Shown here one piece after another: positions 38,034 through 45,904 of a stretch of 64,000 nucleotides of DNA. The DNA lies in contig NZ_LQZT01000006.1 in assembly GCF_001703635.1 (NCBI RefSeq), positions 1 to 64,000 on the forward strand, given 5' to 3'. Every line of letters begins with the position of its first letter. Position 1 is the first letter of the stretch. The stretch comes from Parahoeflea olei. GTDB taxonomy: Bacteria; Pseudomonadota; Alphaproteobacteria; Rhizobiales; Rhizobiaceae. Position numbers and translations under genes: made by a program. The notes beneath the pieces were generated by a model. It did not search any database. It was not told the origin of the DNA and saw only the letters and a program-made list of their open reading frames with translations.

Positions 38034-39253
38034 GCGCCGCTCCCCTGCGCGGGCTTCTGCGGCAACGTGGTCTGCGCGGTGGGTTCGCCGCCGGCCCGGG
38101 CCGCGGGCTCGTCGCCGCCGAGGATGGTCACGGCGGCGCCGGGGCGCACGCTCTGCACGCCTTCGGTGACGACGAGATCGCCCGCCTCAAGCCCCGCCTT
38201 GACCAACACGGCCTCGGAATTGCGCTGGATGATGGCGACATCGATGCGTTCGGCCTTGCCGTCGACCACGCGCCAGACATAGGCGCCGGTGGAATCCCAC
38301 TGGATCGCCAGCGGGTCGATGGCCGGCCAGCTTTCGCCCTTGAAGGCGACGGTGACTTCGAACGACATGCCCGCGCGCAGCACATCCTCGGGATTGGGGA
38401 TCTGCGCGCGGACGCGGAGCATGCGGCTCGCCTCGTCGACCCGGTTGTCGACGGCGGAAATCGAGCCCTCGAAGGTCTCGCCGGGACGGGAGATGGCGGT
38501 TGCGGAGATCGTCTTGCCCATTTGCATGCCGGCGGTGAAGCGCTCGGGCACGAAGAATTCGACCAGGATCTCGCTGCGGTCATCGATGCTGGCGATTTCG
38601 GTCTGGTTGGTGACATAGTCGCCGATATCGACGGCGAGGATGCCGAGCGAGCCGGAAATCGGCGCACTCACGGTGCGGCGCGAGAGCGCGAGCTCGGCCT
38701 CGCGCAGCGCGACCTTGGCGCTGTCGAAAGCGTTCTGGGCCTGGTCGGCCTCGACATTGGAGACCGCCCGGCTCGCCACCAGGCTCTGCAGCCGCTCGGC
38801 CTTGGCCTGGGCATCGGTGAGGTTGAGCCGGGCGCGCTCGACGGCGAGTTCCTCCTCGGCCGCATCGAGCCTTATCAGCACGTCGCCGCGCTCGACCTTG
38901 CCGCCCGGCCGCACCGGAATATCGACGATCTGGCCCGAGACCAGCGGCCGCACCGATACCGAACGCACGGCCTGACCGCTGCCGATGGCGGTGAGCTTGT
39001 CATTGACCACGCCTTCGGCAACGGGGGCCACCACGACAAGCGCACCCTGCGCGCCGCGCGCGCCGCCCTGCCCGCCCGCCTGCTTCGCCGCTCCCGCTGC
39101 AGGCGTGGCGCCATCGGCGGGCGCGAACAGCGCAAGGCTATCAAGCCCGTTGCGCGCGAGAATCTGCTGCGCGCCGGGATAGGCGACCTGCCAGGCCACG
39201 AACGCGCCTCCGGCGAGGATCACGGAAACCATCGCTTGCTTCCAGAGTTTCAC
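38030..39253 (-). CDS. RND periplasmic adaptor (HlyD/MexE-like)
   Basis: 407-residue membrane-fusion protein. An N-terminal anchor (VSVILAGGAFVAWQVA) is followed by a Gly/Ala-rich linker, a lipoyl-like half (VRPLVSGQIVDIPVRPGGKVERGDVLIRLD), a helical hairpin (about 110-180), the second lipoyl half and beta-barrel. It links the permease to an outer-membrane channel. First gene of the pair. Confidence 0.94.
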   Translation of the reverse strand: MKLWKQAMVSVILAGGAFVAWQVAYPGAQQILARNGLDSLALFAPADGATPAAGAAKQAGGQGGARGAQGALVVVAPVAEGVVNDKLTAIGSGQAVRSVSVRPLVSGQIVDIPVRPGGKVERGDVLIRLDAAEEELAVERARLNLTDAQAKAERLQSLVASRAVSNVEADQAQNAFDSAKVALREAELALSRRTVSAPISGSLGILAVDIGDYVTNQTEIASIDDRSEILVEFFVPERFTAGMQMGKTISATAISRPGETFEGSISAVDNRVDEASRMLRVRAQIPNPEDVLRAGMSFEVTVAFKGESWPAIDPLAIQWDSTGAYVWRVVDGKAERIDVAIIQRNSEAVLVKAGLEAGDLVVTEGVQSVRPGAAVTILGGDEPAARAGGEPTAQTTLPQKPAQGSGA

Positions 39254-39534
39254 TGTCAGGCCTTTCTCTTGTCGCGGCTGCCGTCATAGCTCCGCCGGTT
39301 TCGCCGCCGAGTTCGGAGCCCGGCCACGGTTGGGCGATCTGTGCGCCGCGTGTCACTGTGGCACAAGATAGCGCGCCGAATATGAACGGCACCTGTATTT
39401 AGACAAAATCGGGATCAGGGAAACAGGAATATTTGCCGCGCCCGCGGCAGCGCGGCCCGGGCGGGCGCCCGGGTGCGACGAATCGCTCCATGCCGGACCG
39501 GCGAAACCAGGCGGCGCAAGGCCGGCACGAAGCC

Positions 39535-40206
39535 CTAGTCGCGCCAGCGCAGTTCGAACCGGTCGAGCCGCTCGCGCACGCCCAAGATCCGGTGCGTGAC
39601 ATGGACCGGCCGGCACAGCAGCGTCGAGAACAGGGTTTCGAACACGGCGCTGTGCCAGGGGCAGCCGGGCATCGGCAGGGGATTGCCGACGATCTCGATC
39701 AGGGCGGGATGGCCGGGCGTGACGGCGACTTCGGCCTGGCCGGCGAAGGTCCACGAATTGGAGCGGATCGCCTTGAGCAGCATGCGCGCGGCGAGCGGCG
39801 CCGGCAGAAGCTTGAGCACCGCCTTGGCCGGGCCCGGGATGCGGTTGTCGAGGATGTAGTGGCCGGTACGGTGCCCGGCATCGCGCATCACCGCGTCGAA
39901 GGTGCTGCCGTCGAGGCTCGCAAGCAGCCGCGAATTCAGGCGATGCACCGCCTCGGCGGGAACCATGCTGTGCGGGGGCTCGTCATACCAGTCGGCGATG
40001 CCGGCCTCGACGAACAGCCGGCGGGTGCGCACCACGCCTTCGGTCTCGATCAGCGCCGCGCGGGTCTGGATGATCGCGTTGGGGCCGACCGTATCCGCCG
40101 CCCCCAGATCGGGCGTGCCGTCGCTGTGGCGATGGGAAACTCGATCCGGGGCGGCGGAACGCGCCGCATTCAACAGCGATTGGCCGATGCCGCCGCCTGC
40201 GCTCAT
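39535..40206 (-). CDS. bchJ: Bacteriochlorophyll assembly protein BchJ (V4R domain)
   Basis: 223 residues with a 4-vinyl-reductase (V4R)-like domain in the C-terminal half ([20 protein letters not shown] preceded by [21 protein letters not shown]). BchJ was first proposed as the 8-vinyl reductase; later work assigned that reaction to other enzymes, so it is better regarded as a tetrapyrrole-handling accessory protein. Its start overlaps the bchE stop (4 bases), as in other purple bacteria. Last gene of the left arm. Confidence 0.9.
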   Translation of the reverse strand: MSAGGGIGQSLLNAARSAAPDRVSHRHSDGTPDLGAADTVGPNAIIQTRAALIETEGVVRTRRLFVEAGIADWYDEPPHSMVPAEAVHRLNSRLLASLDGSTFDAVMRDAGHRTGHYILDNRIPGPAKAVLKLLPAPLAARMLLKAIRSNSWTFAGQAEVAVTPGHPALIEIVGNPLPMPGCPWHSAVFETLFSTLLCRPVHVTHRILGVRERLDRFELRWRD

Positions 40207-41840
40207 TCAGCGGCCTCGGTCTTCTCGTCCATCTGCTCGGTGCCGCCGCCGCAGGCCATGACCTTGCCGGTGTCGTCGTCCTTGAGCTTGGCGCGGGCCT
40301 CGGCCAGCGCGACCTTGCGGTCGTGGATGGCGGTCCAGTCCTCCATCTGCGCCGGCGCGATCTTGCGGGTGCGGTCGAAGTTGAAGTTGACCTTGCCCTT
40401 GGACTGCGGCCCCCAGTAGTTGGCCTTGCCCAGATCGTAGAACTTGCGTTGGAAGCCGGCCTTGAGGAAGGCCTTGAGGCAGCCGAGCAGATAGCGCCGC
40501 CGGAAGCCGGTGCCGCGCCACGGATAATGGAACAGCGCCTTCTGCATGTAGAAGCGGCGGTAGTTGTTCATCACCCGGTCGAGCAGCTCGTCGCGTTCCA
40601 TGGCTTCGGGCTTCATGATCGGGGTGACGAAGTTGTATTTCTCGAAGTCGAAGATCTCGACCTTTTCGCCCAGTTCCTGGAACAGCGGGGTGAACGGCCA
40701 GGGCGTGTACATGGCCCAGTTGGCCAGATCCGGCTGCCAGTCCCAGGCCATCCGGTAGGTTTCCTCAAGCGTCTCGGCGGTCTCGTTGTCGAGGCCGACG
40801 ATGAACTGGGCCTCGACGAAGATGTCGGCCTCGCGCAGGAGGCGGATCGCCTCCTTGTTCTCGTTGACCTTGGTTTCCTTGTTGAAGCGGTCAAGCTTCA
40901 GCTGGGCCGCGGCCTCGGTGCCGAGCGAGATGTGGACCAGGCCCGCCTTGCGGTAGAAGCTCAACAGTTCCTTGTCGCGCATGATGTCGGTCACGCGGGT
41001 GTTGATGCCCCACTTGACCTTGTCCGGCAGACCGCGCGCGATCAGCTCTTCGCAGAACTGGATGAACTTCTTGCGGTTGATGGTGGGCTCCTCGTCGGCG
41101 AGGATGAAGAAGCCGACCTGGTGGTTGTTGACGAGGTTTTCGATCTCGTCGACCACCTTCTTGGGATCGCGCACGCGGTAGTCGCGCCAGAATTTCCACT
41201 GGCTGCAGAACGAGCAGGTGAACGGGCAGCCGCGCGCCATGTTGGGGATGGCCACGCGCACGCCGAGCGGAACATAGATGTATTTGTTCCATTCGAGCAG
41301 CGTCCAGTCGGGATCGATCGCATCGAGATCCTTGACCGTGGGGGCCGCGGGGGTGGCGACGATCTTGCCGTCGTCGGCGATGTAGGCCAGTCCCTTGATC
41401 GAGGCGCGCTTTTCGGGCCAGTTGCCTTCGGCCACGGTGCGCACCAGCTCGCGGAAGATTTCCTCGCCCTCGCCGCGCACGATCACGTCGACCCAGGGCG
41501 CTTCGGAGAGAACCTGCTTGTACATGAAGGTGGCGTGGATGCCGCCGAGCACGCGCACGGCATCGGGCACCACGTCCTTGGCGATCTTGAGCACGTTCTC
41601 GGCCTTGTAGATCGAGGGCGTGATCGCGGTCGTGCCGACGACATCGGGCTTGAGGTCGGCCAGTTGCTTGGCCAGTTCCTCGTCCGGGATGTCGTTGGTC
41701 ATCGCATCAATGAAATGAATATCGGTAAAACCGGCATTCTTGAGGTGGCCGGCCAGATAGGCGACCCAGGCGGGGGGCCAGTTGCCGGCAATTTCGGCGC
41801 CGCCGGAGTGATAATTGGGGTGAACAAGAACGATGCGCAT
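40203..41840 (-). CDS. bchE: Anaerobic Mg-protoporphyrin IX monomethyl ester cyclase BchE
   Basis: Radical-SAM, cobalamin-dependent enzyme that forms ring E of bacteriochlorophyll with oxygen from water; 545 residues. A B12-binding domain lies at the N-terminus (about 1-140, starting [19 protein letters not shown]). The radical-SAM site is CPFTCSFC (CxxxCxxC), near residue 205, followed by a SPASM-less core. GGGAAGATC-like RBS GGGAAGA precedes the start. FixK/FnrL and PpsR sites lie upstream. It complements the O2-dependent AcsF in the same cluster. Confidence 0.96.
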   Translation of the reverse strand: MRIVLVHPNYHSGGAEIAGNWPPAWVAYLAGHLKNAGFTDIHFIDAMTNDIPDEELAKQLADLKPDVVGTTAITPSIYKAENVLKIAKDVVPDAVRVLGGIHATFMYKQVLSEAPWVDVIVRGEGEEIFRELVRTVAEGNWPEKRASIKGLAYIADDGKIVATPAAPTVKDLDAIDPDWTLLEWNKYIYVPLGVRVAIPNMARGCPFTCSFCSQWKFWRDYRVRDPKKVVDEIENLVNNHQVGFFILADEEPTINRKKFIQFCEELIARGLPDKVKWGINTRVTDIMRDKELLSFYRKAGLVHISLGTEAAAQLKLDRFNKETKVNENKEAIRLLREADIFVEAQFIVGLDNETAETLEETYRMAWDWQPDLANWAMYTPWPFTPLFQELGEKVEIFDFEKYNFVTPIMKPEAMERDELLDRVMNNYRRFYMQKALFHYPWRGTGFRRRYLLGCLKAFLKAGFQRKFYDLGKANYWGPQSKGKVNFNFDRTRKIAPAQMEDWTAIHDRKVALAEARAKLKDDDTGKVMACGGGTEQMDEKTEAAE

Positions 41841-41860
41841 GCTGATCTTCCCTCACTGTG

Positions 41861-41878
41861 TGTCAGCGCAACTTGACA
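41861..41878. promoter_or_regulatory. PpsR/CrtJ site upstream of bchE
   Basis: TGTCAGCGCAACTTGACA matches TGT-N12-ACA exactly; the palindrome extends to TGTGTCA/TGACACA over 41859-41880. It is 21 bases upstream of the bchE start, where bound PpsR would block transcription. Confidence 0.75.
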
Positions 41879-41885
41879 CAGAAAG

Positions 41886-41903
41886 CGTCCAAAAATTTTG
41901 ACA
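41886..41903. promoter_or_regulatory. Second, weaker PpsR-like site upstream of bchE
   Basis: CGTCCAAAAATTTTGACA reads TGT-N12-ACG on the minus strand, one base off the consensus. It lies 25 bases (centre to centre) from the perfect site and overlaps the FixK/FnrL box. Confidence 0.45.
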
Positions 41904-41911
41904 TAAATCAA
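41898..41911. promoter_or_regulatory. FixK/FnrL box upstream of bchE
   Basis: TTGACATAAATCAA fits the FNR/FixK consensus TTGAY-N4-RTCAA at every defined base. It is centred about 64 bases before the bchE start, suitable for activation under low oxygen. Known FnrL control of bchE in Rhodobacter supports this. Confidence 0.8.
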
Positions 41912-42007
41912 CTCTCCCGGGTTGCAACGGCCGCAGACCCCGCTCTGCAGGCGGGCATTGTGCCGCAACTGCCGGAAAAGGTGCATTTCGGGTGTGGAAA
42001 ATTCCGC

Positions 42008-42286
42008 TCAGCTGCGACCAAATATCCGCGTGAGCATGTCGGCGGCATGGGCGAAGAGCGCCACGACCAGCCAGACTGCAACCATGCCGGCGGAGGCGCC
42101 CGACAGCGAGGCATAGAGCGCGCACAAGAGTGCTGCTCCCGACGCCATGGTCAGGAGCAGGCGTCCGAGCGCGACGCGGCGGCGCAGGAACAGGCCGATC
42201 AGCACGGCCTCGAGCGCGATCACCGCCAGCGACAACAGCGCGATGCGGCCGTCAACGACGAAGGCGAGCAACCAGTCGGGCCACAT
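42008..42286 (-). CDS. Small three-helix membrane protein in the bch cluster
   Basis: 92 residues, MWPDWLLAFVVDGRIALLSL at the start; about three transmembrane helices (residues 13-33, 38-60, 62-82) and a short basic end. The start is fixed by a 1-base overlap with the bchP stop (TGATG), the kind of coupling used throughout this cluster. No family recognised. Its place between bchP and bchE suggests an accessory role in pigment synthesis or pigment-protein assembly, which is inference. Confidence 0.7.
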   Translation of the reverse strand: MWPDWLLAFVVDGRIALLSLAVIALEAVLIGLFLRRRVALGRLLLTMASGAALLCALYASLSGASAGMVAVWLVVALFAHAADMLTRIFGRS

Positions 42287-43479
42287 CAATGGGCGGCCGG
42301 GCGCAGCAGCTGGCGCATGTCCTTCAAGAACACGCGCACATGCGCCATCGGATCGCGCTTGACCAGCTTCTTGTTGAGATAGCTTTCCCAGGTCAGTCGC
42401 TGCACGTCGGCGTCCTTGCACATGGTCACGAACTTCTCGCGCCGCTTGTCGTTGCGGTACCAGAACCACTGCATCATGCCGAGGATCCAGAACACGCGGC
42501 CATGGGCCTTCTGGAAGCGCTTGCGGGCGTCGGCGAGGTGCTTGGCCTGCCCGGTTTCGAGAACCTTCATCGCCGCTTCCGCGCCGAGATCGCCGGTGTG
42601 CATCGCGTACCAGATGCCCTCGCCCGAGGACGGGGCCACCACGCCCGCGGCATCGCCGAGCAGGAGCACATTGCGACCGTCGTCCCAGCGCTTCATCGGC
42701 TTGAGTGGCAGCGGCGCGCCCTCCTCGCGGATGGTCTCGGCTTCGGCGAGACCGAAGCGCTCGCGCAATTCGCGGGTCGCGGCCTTGAGGTCGAAGCCCT
42801 TGACCGCCGAGCCGCAGCCGACGCTGGTATAGGGGCCGTGCGGGAACACCCAGCCGTAGAAGTCCGGCGAGATCTCGCCGTCATAGATCACCTCGCAGCG
42901 AGCCGGATCGAAGCTGCTACCGGCTTCGGGCGCAGGCGAGCGAACGATCTCGTGATACGCGAAAACATAAGGCGGCCGCGTCTTGGGGCCGAAGATCGCG
43001 CGGCGCACGGCCGAATTGGCACCGTCGGCGCCGAGCACGATGCGCGCGGTCAGGGTTTCGGCGTCCCGGTCCCTGCTCTTGGCGAGCTCGACATCGACCA
43101 GGCCGTCCGCGCGGTGCTTGAGCCCGGAAAAACTGGCCGCACGGTAATCGGCGCCGGCCTCGCGGGCGCGGGCCCTGAGATAGGGATCGAACTGGTCGCG
43201 ATCGACCATGCCGACATGGCCGATCTCGCCGATCTGCATTTCCACCTGCTGGCCGCTCGGGCCGGTCATGCGCGCGCCGCGGACCCGGGCCTTGATCTGC
43301 TCGGGCGCGATGGCGAACTGGGCCATGGCGTTGGACGGGATCGCCCCGCCGCAGGGCTTGGTGCGACCTTCCTTGTCGACCAGCAAGGTGCGGCGGCCTG
43401 CCGCCGCAAGCCGCTCGGCGGCACGCGCGCCCGCAGGTCCGCCGCCGATCACGATGACATCATAGGGCTCAGTCTGCAT
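42286..43479 (-). CDS. bchP: Geranylgeranyl (bacterio)chlorophyll reductase BchP
   Basis: Reduces the geranylgeranyl tail of bacteriochlorophyll to phytyl; 397-residue FAD protein. The dinucleotide motif GGGPAGARAAERLAAAG is at the N-terminus, followed by GRTKPCGGAIPSNA and the second FAD block LLLGDAAGVVAPSSGEGIWYAM. The start at 43479 (MQTEPYDVIVIGG) is preferred over 43545. It follows pucC by 13 bases and is coupled to the small membrane protein gene. Confidence 0.95.
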   Translation of the reverse strand: MQTEPYDVIVIGGGPAGARAAERLAAAGRRTLLVDKEGRTKPCGGAIPSNAMAQFAIAPEQIKARVRGARMTGPSGQQVEMQIGEIGHVGMVDRDQFDPYLRARAREAGADYRAASFSGLKHRADGLVDVELAKSRDRDAETLTARIVLGADGANSAVRRAIFGPKTRPPYVFAYHEIVRSPAPEAGSSFDPARCEVIYDGEISPDFYGWVFPHGPYTSVGCGSAVKGFDLKAATRELRERFGLAEAETIREEGAPLPLKPMKRWDDGRNVLLLGDAAGVVAPSSGEGIWYAMHTGDLGAEAAMKVLETGQAKHLADARKRFQKAHGRVFWILGMMQWFWYRNDKRREKFVTMCKDADVQRLTWESYLNKKLVKRDPMAHVRVFLKDMRQLLRPAAH

Positions 43480-43492
43480 GATGCTCACTCCC

Positions 43493-44860
43493 TTATTCCG
43501 CTGCAACAGCATAGGCGGGCGCGATCTCGCCCGGGGCCTGCACACGCGCAGGCGTCTTGATCAGAAGCGCGATGGCGGCCGCCATCACGAACAGGCCGGC
43601 CTCGAGGCCGAACACCACCGCAAACGACAAGGGCGTATCGCCGGTGAGCGCGCGGGTGACGTCGATCGCGACCGTGCCCAGAAATCCGCCTAAGCCGAAG
43701 GAGACGGCCTGGGCCGCGCCCCACACCCCCATGCGGATGCCCTCGGAGGCGCCGTCACCGCCCGAGGCAAGCATCATCATGGCGCCGATGGCGGCCACCG
43801 CGAAGGCGCCGTTGCCGACGCCGAGCAGGAAGATATTGGCTTTCAGCGGCCACAGTGGCGCGAGCAGCGCCGACAGCGACAGGCCGCCCAGCGCGATCGC
43901 CGAGCCGATGCAGCCGAAGAAGATGAAGCTCTTCAGGATCAACGGCTTCTTCTTGGCAAACAGCGAGCCGAGCACGCCGACCAACGCCATGCCGAGGAGC
44001 ACGCCGCCGTGCTGGACGCCGGAAATGCGGGTGGTCTCGCCCGGCGTCAGCCCGAACAGCAGGCCGCCGAAGGGTTCGAGGATCAGGTCCTGGGTGGCAT
44101 AGGCCAGCATCGAGACGAACACGAAGACGGTGAACAGCCGCGCGTCGCGGTCGGCCCAGGTGGCGGCGAGACTCGCGCGGAAATCCAGGCGCTGGGCCGC
44201 GGGCGGCCCCTCGACCGGCTCGGTGTTGCGTTCGACGTTCCAGATCGCCGCGCAGGTCAGCAGGAAGGCGATCGCGGCAGCGCCGGCGGTCACCCCAATC
44301 AGCCGGCTGAAGCTGAACGGGTCGAGAAGGGCGCCGGAGACGATGGCGGTGACGACGATGCCGGCGATCATCATCATCCAGACGATGGTGGCGGCGGCTG
44401 GCTTGCGGTGCAGCGCGGTGCGGCTTGCGAGCAGCGCCAGCAGCGAAGTGCCGGCCGCGCCGATGCCGATGCCGACGCCGGTGAAGCTCAGCACCGCCAG
44501 CGCAATGGCGAGCCAGAAATTGTCGGCGAACAGCAGCGTGGTGGCCGCCGCCGCGGTGCCCGACAGGCCGAGAAGCCCGACGCCGCCGATGATCCAGCGG
44601 GTGCGGCTGCCGCCGCGGTCGGAGCCGTGCCCCCAGAGCGGGCGCGAGATCTGCACCGCATAGTGCAACCCGACCAAGAGGCCCGGAATGGTGGCGGCGA
44701 GCGCCAGCTCGACCACCATCACCCGGTTGAGCGTGGAGGTGGTCAAGACCACGATCGAGCCGAGCGAGGCCTGCACCAGGCCCAGACGGACAATGGATGC
44801 CCAGCCGAGGCCCGAGTGGGGCCCGGCGGCAGCGTCCGGTTCGGATAGCGCGTGTGTCAT
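43493..44860 (-). CDS. PucC-family transporter-like assembly protein
   Basis: 455-residue integral membrane protein of the bacteriochlorophyll-delivery MFS subfamily (PucC/LhaA/Bch2-ORF428). Twelve predicted helices; signature blocks are LNRVMVVELALAATIPGLLVGLHYAVQ, GHGSDRGGSRTRWI, and LILEPFGGLLFGLTPGETT. It lies between bchG and bchP, the usual place for ORF428, and probably helps deliver pigment to light-harvesting apoproteins. Confidence 0.92.
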   Translation of the reverse strand: MTHALSEPDAAAGPHSGLGWASIVRLGLVQASLGSIVVLTTSTLNRVMVVELALAATIPGLLVGLHYAVQISRPLWGHGSDRGGSRTRWIIGGVGLLGLSGTAAAATTLLFADNFWLAIALAVLSFTGVGIGIGAAGTSLLALLASRTALHRKPAAATIVWMMMIAGIVVTAIVSGALLDPFSFSRLIGVTAGAAAIAFLLTCAAIWNVERNTEPVEGPPAAQRLDFRASLAATWADRDARLFTVFVFVSMLAYATQDLILEPFGGLLFGLTPGETTRISGVQHGGVLLGMALVGVLGSLFAKKKPLILKSFIFFGCIGSAIALGGLSLSALLAPLWPLKANIFLLGVGNGAFAVAAIGAMMMLASGGDGASEGIRMGVWGAAQAVSFGLGGFLGTVAIDVTRALTGDTPLSFAVVFGLEAGLFVMAAAIALLIKTPARVQAPGEIAPAYAVAAE

Positions 44861-44885
44861 GCGATTTTCCCTCTCATCGCACAGC

Positions 44886-45782
44886 TCATGGACGGATCGC
44901 GAAGGCGGTGATCATCATCCCGCTCACGTAAAGCCCGACGCCGAGCGCCGAGTACCAGACGGCCTTGCCCTTGGGATCGGCCACCAGCCGCGGCAGCGCC
45001 ACGGCCTGCGCGAGCGTCAGCGCGCCGACCGCCGCGGCCGACCACAGATGGCTCCAGGCCAGAAGCAGCCCGATCACGACCAGCTGCGGCACGATCATCG
45101 CAAGACCCGCGAACAGGGCGGCGTTGCGGGCACCCATCTGCACCGGCAGCGAGGCGATTCCCATCTGGGTGTCGCCTTCCATCGACTTGAAATCGTTGAG
45201 CGTCATGATGCCGATCGCGCCGGCGCCATAAAGCAGGGCGATGGCGAAGATGTCGGCTCCGGGCACGGTTCCGAGCGCGGCTGCTGCGGCGGTGATCCAG
45301 GGCAGGCTCTCATAGGAGAAGCCGCAGGCGGCATTGCCCCACCAGCCGTTGCGCTTGAGCCGGAACGGCGGCGCGGAATAGGCCCAGGCGAGCGCCAGGC
45401 CGACGGCCGCGGCGATGAACACGGTGGTGCCGAGAAGGCTCGCCACCAGCATCGACAGGACGGAATTGGCAATCGCGACCCAGAGGCCCCAGCGGCCGGG
45501 CATGCGGCCCGAGGGGATCACCCGGTCAGGCTCGTTGATGGCATCGACATGGCGGTCGAACCAGTCGTTGACGGCCTGGCTGGTGCCGCACAGCAGCGGG
45601 CCGGCAAGCAGCACGCCGAGGGCGACGGCAAGCCAGCGGTCGGAGGTGATCTGCCCTGCCGAGATCGCGCCGCAGGCAAAGGCCCACATCGGCGGAAACC
45701 AGGTCACGGGCTTGAGCAATGCCAACACCGCACCGGGTGTGGGCACCTTGGGACGGGAAGAAGCTGTCTGCGCCACGGTCAT
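44886..45782 (-). CDS. bchG: Bacteriochlorophyll synthase BchG
   Basis: Attaches the geranylgeranyl/phytyl tail to bacteriochlorophyllide a; 298-residue UbiA-family prenyltransferase with about eight membrane helices. The Asp-rich prenyl-PP site NDWFDRHVDAINEPDR and second loop DFKSMEGD are present. The start at 45782 lies 29 bases from a pair of PpsR sites. First gene of bchG-pucC-bchP-small membrane protein. Confidence 0.95.
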   Translation of the reverse strand: MTVAQTASSRPKVPTPGAVLALLKPVTWFPPMWAFACGAISAGQITSDRWLAVALGVLLAGPLLCGTSQAVNDWFDRHVDAINEPDRVIPSGRMPGRWGLWVAIANSVLSMLVASLLGTTVFIAAAVGLALAWAYSAPPFRLKRNGWWGNAACGFSYESLPWITAAAAALGTVPGADIFAIALLYGAGAIGIMTLNDFKSMEGDTQMGIASLPVQMGARNAALFAGLAMIVPQLVVIGLLLAWSHLWSAAAVGALTLAQAVALPRLVADPKGKAVWYSALGVGLYVSGMMITAFAIRP

Positions 45783-45811
45783 GGAAAAAGTTTATGACCG
45801 CCGCCCCCGAC

Positions 45812-45829
45812 AGTCAATCCAAATTGACA
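45812..45829. promoter_or_regulatory. PpsR-like site (imperfect) upstream of bchG
   Basis: AGTCAATCCAAATTGACA, read on the minus strand as TGT-N12-ACT, has GTCAAT/ATTGAC arms. It is one base from the perfect site at 45831-45848, giving two sites 19 bases apart on the same helix face. Confidence 0.6.
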
Positions 45830-45830
45830 G

Positions 45831-45848
45831 TGTAAAAGCCGTTTTACA
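45831..45848. promoter_or_regulatory. PpsR site upstream of bchG
   Basis: TGTAAAAGCCGTTTTACA is an exact TGT-N12-ACA with 7-bp perfect arms (TGTAAAA/TTTTACA). It lies 48 bases before bchG and downstream of the ppsR stop. Confidence 0.85.
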
Positions 45849-45873
45849 GACTTGCGACGATACGCAGCAGGCG

Positions 45874-45889
45874 CCGGGTCATGACCCGG
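45874..45889. repeat. Palindrome between ppsR and bchG
   Basis: CCGGGTCATGACCCGG is a perfect 16-base palindrome 15 bases after the ppsR stop. It may contribute to ppsR transcript termination but has no T tract. Confidence 0.45.
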
Positions 45890-45904
45890 GTCTGGGGCCG
45901 CCCC

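Noticed and set aside
34875..38282. Very long open frame on the plus strand opposite the RND genes
   Set aside because: It is rich in Arg, His, Asp and Gly with no domain, and mirrors the codon bias of the real minus-strand permease. A GC-rich genome shadow.
39330..39360. TGT-N12-ACT-like sequence upstream of the RND adaptor
   Set aside because: Single chance match of a loose motif, not near a photosynthesis gene start in the right orientation, and with poor arm symmetry.
39435..39480. GC-rich stem after bchJ as a terminator
   Set aside because: CCCGGGC/GCCCGGG stem exists but no T tract follows on the minus strand; too weak to list as a terminator.
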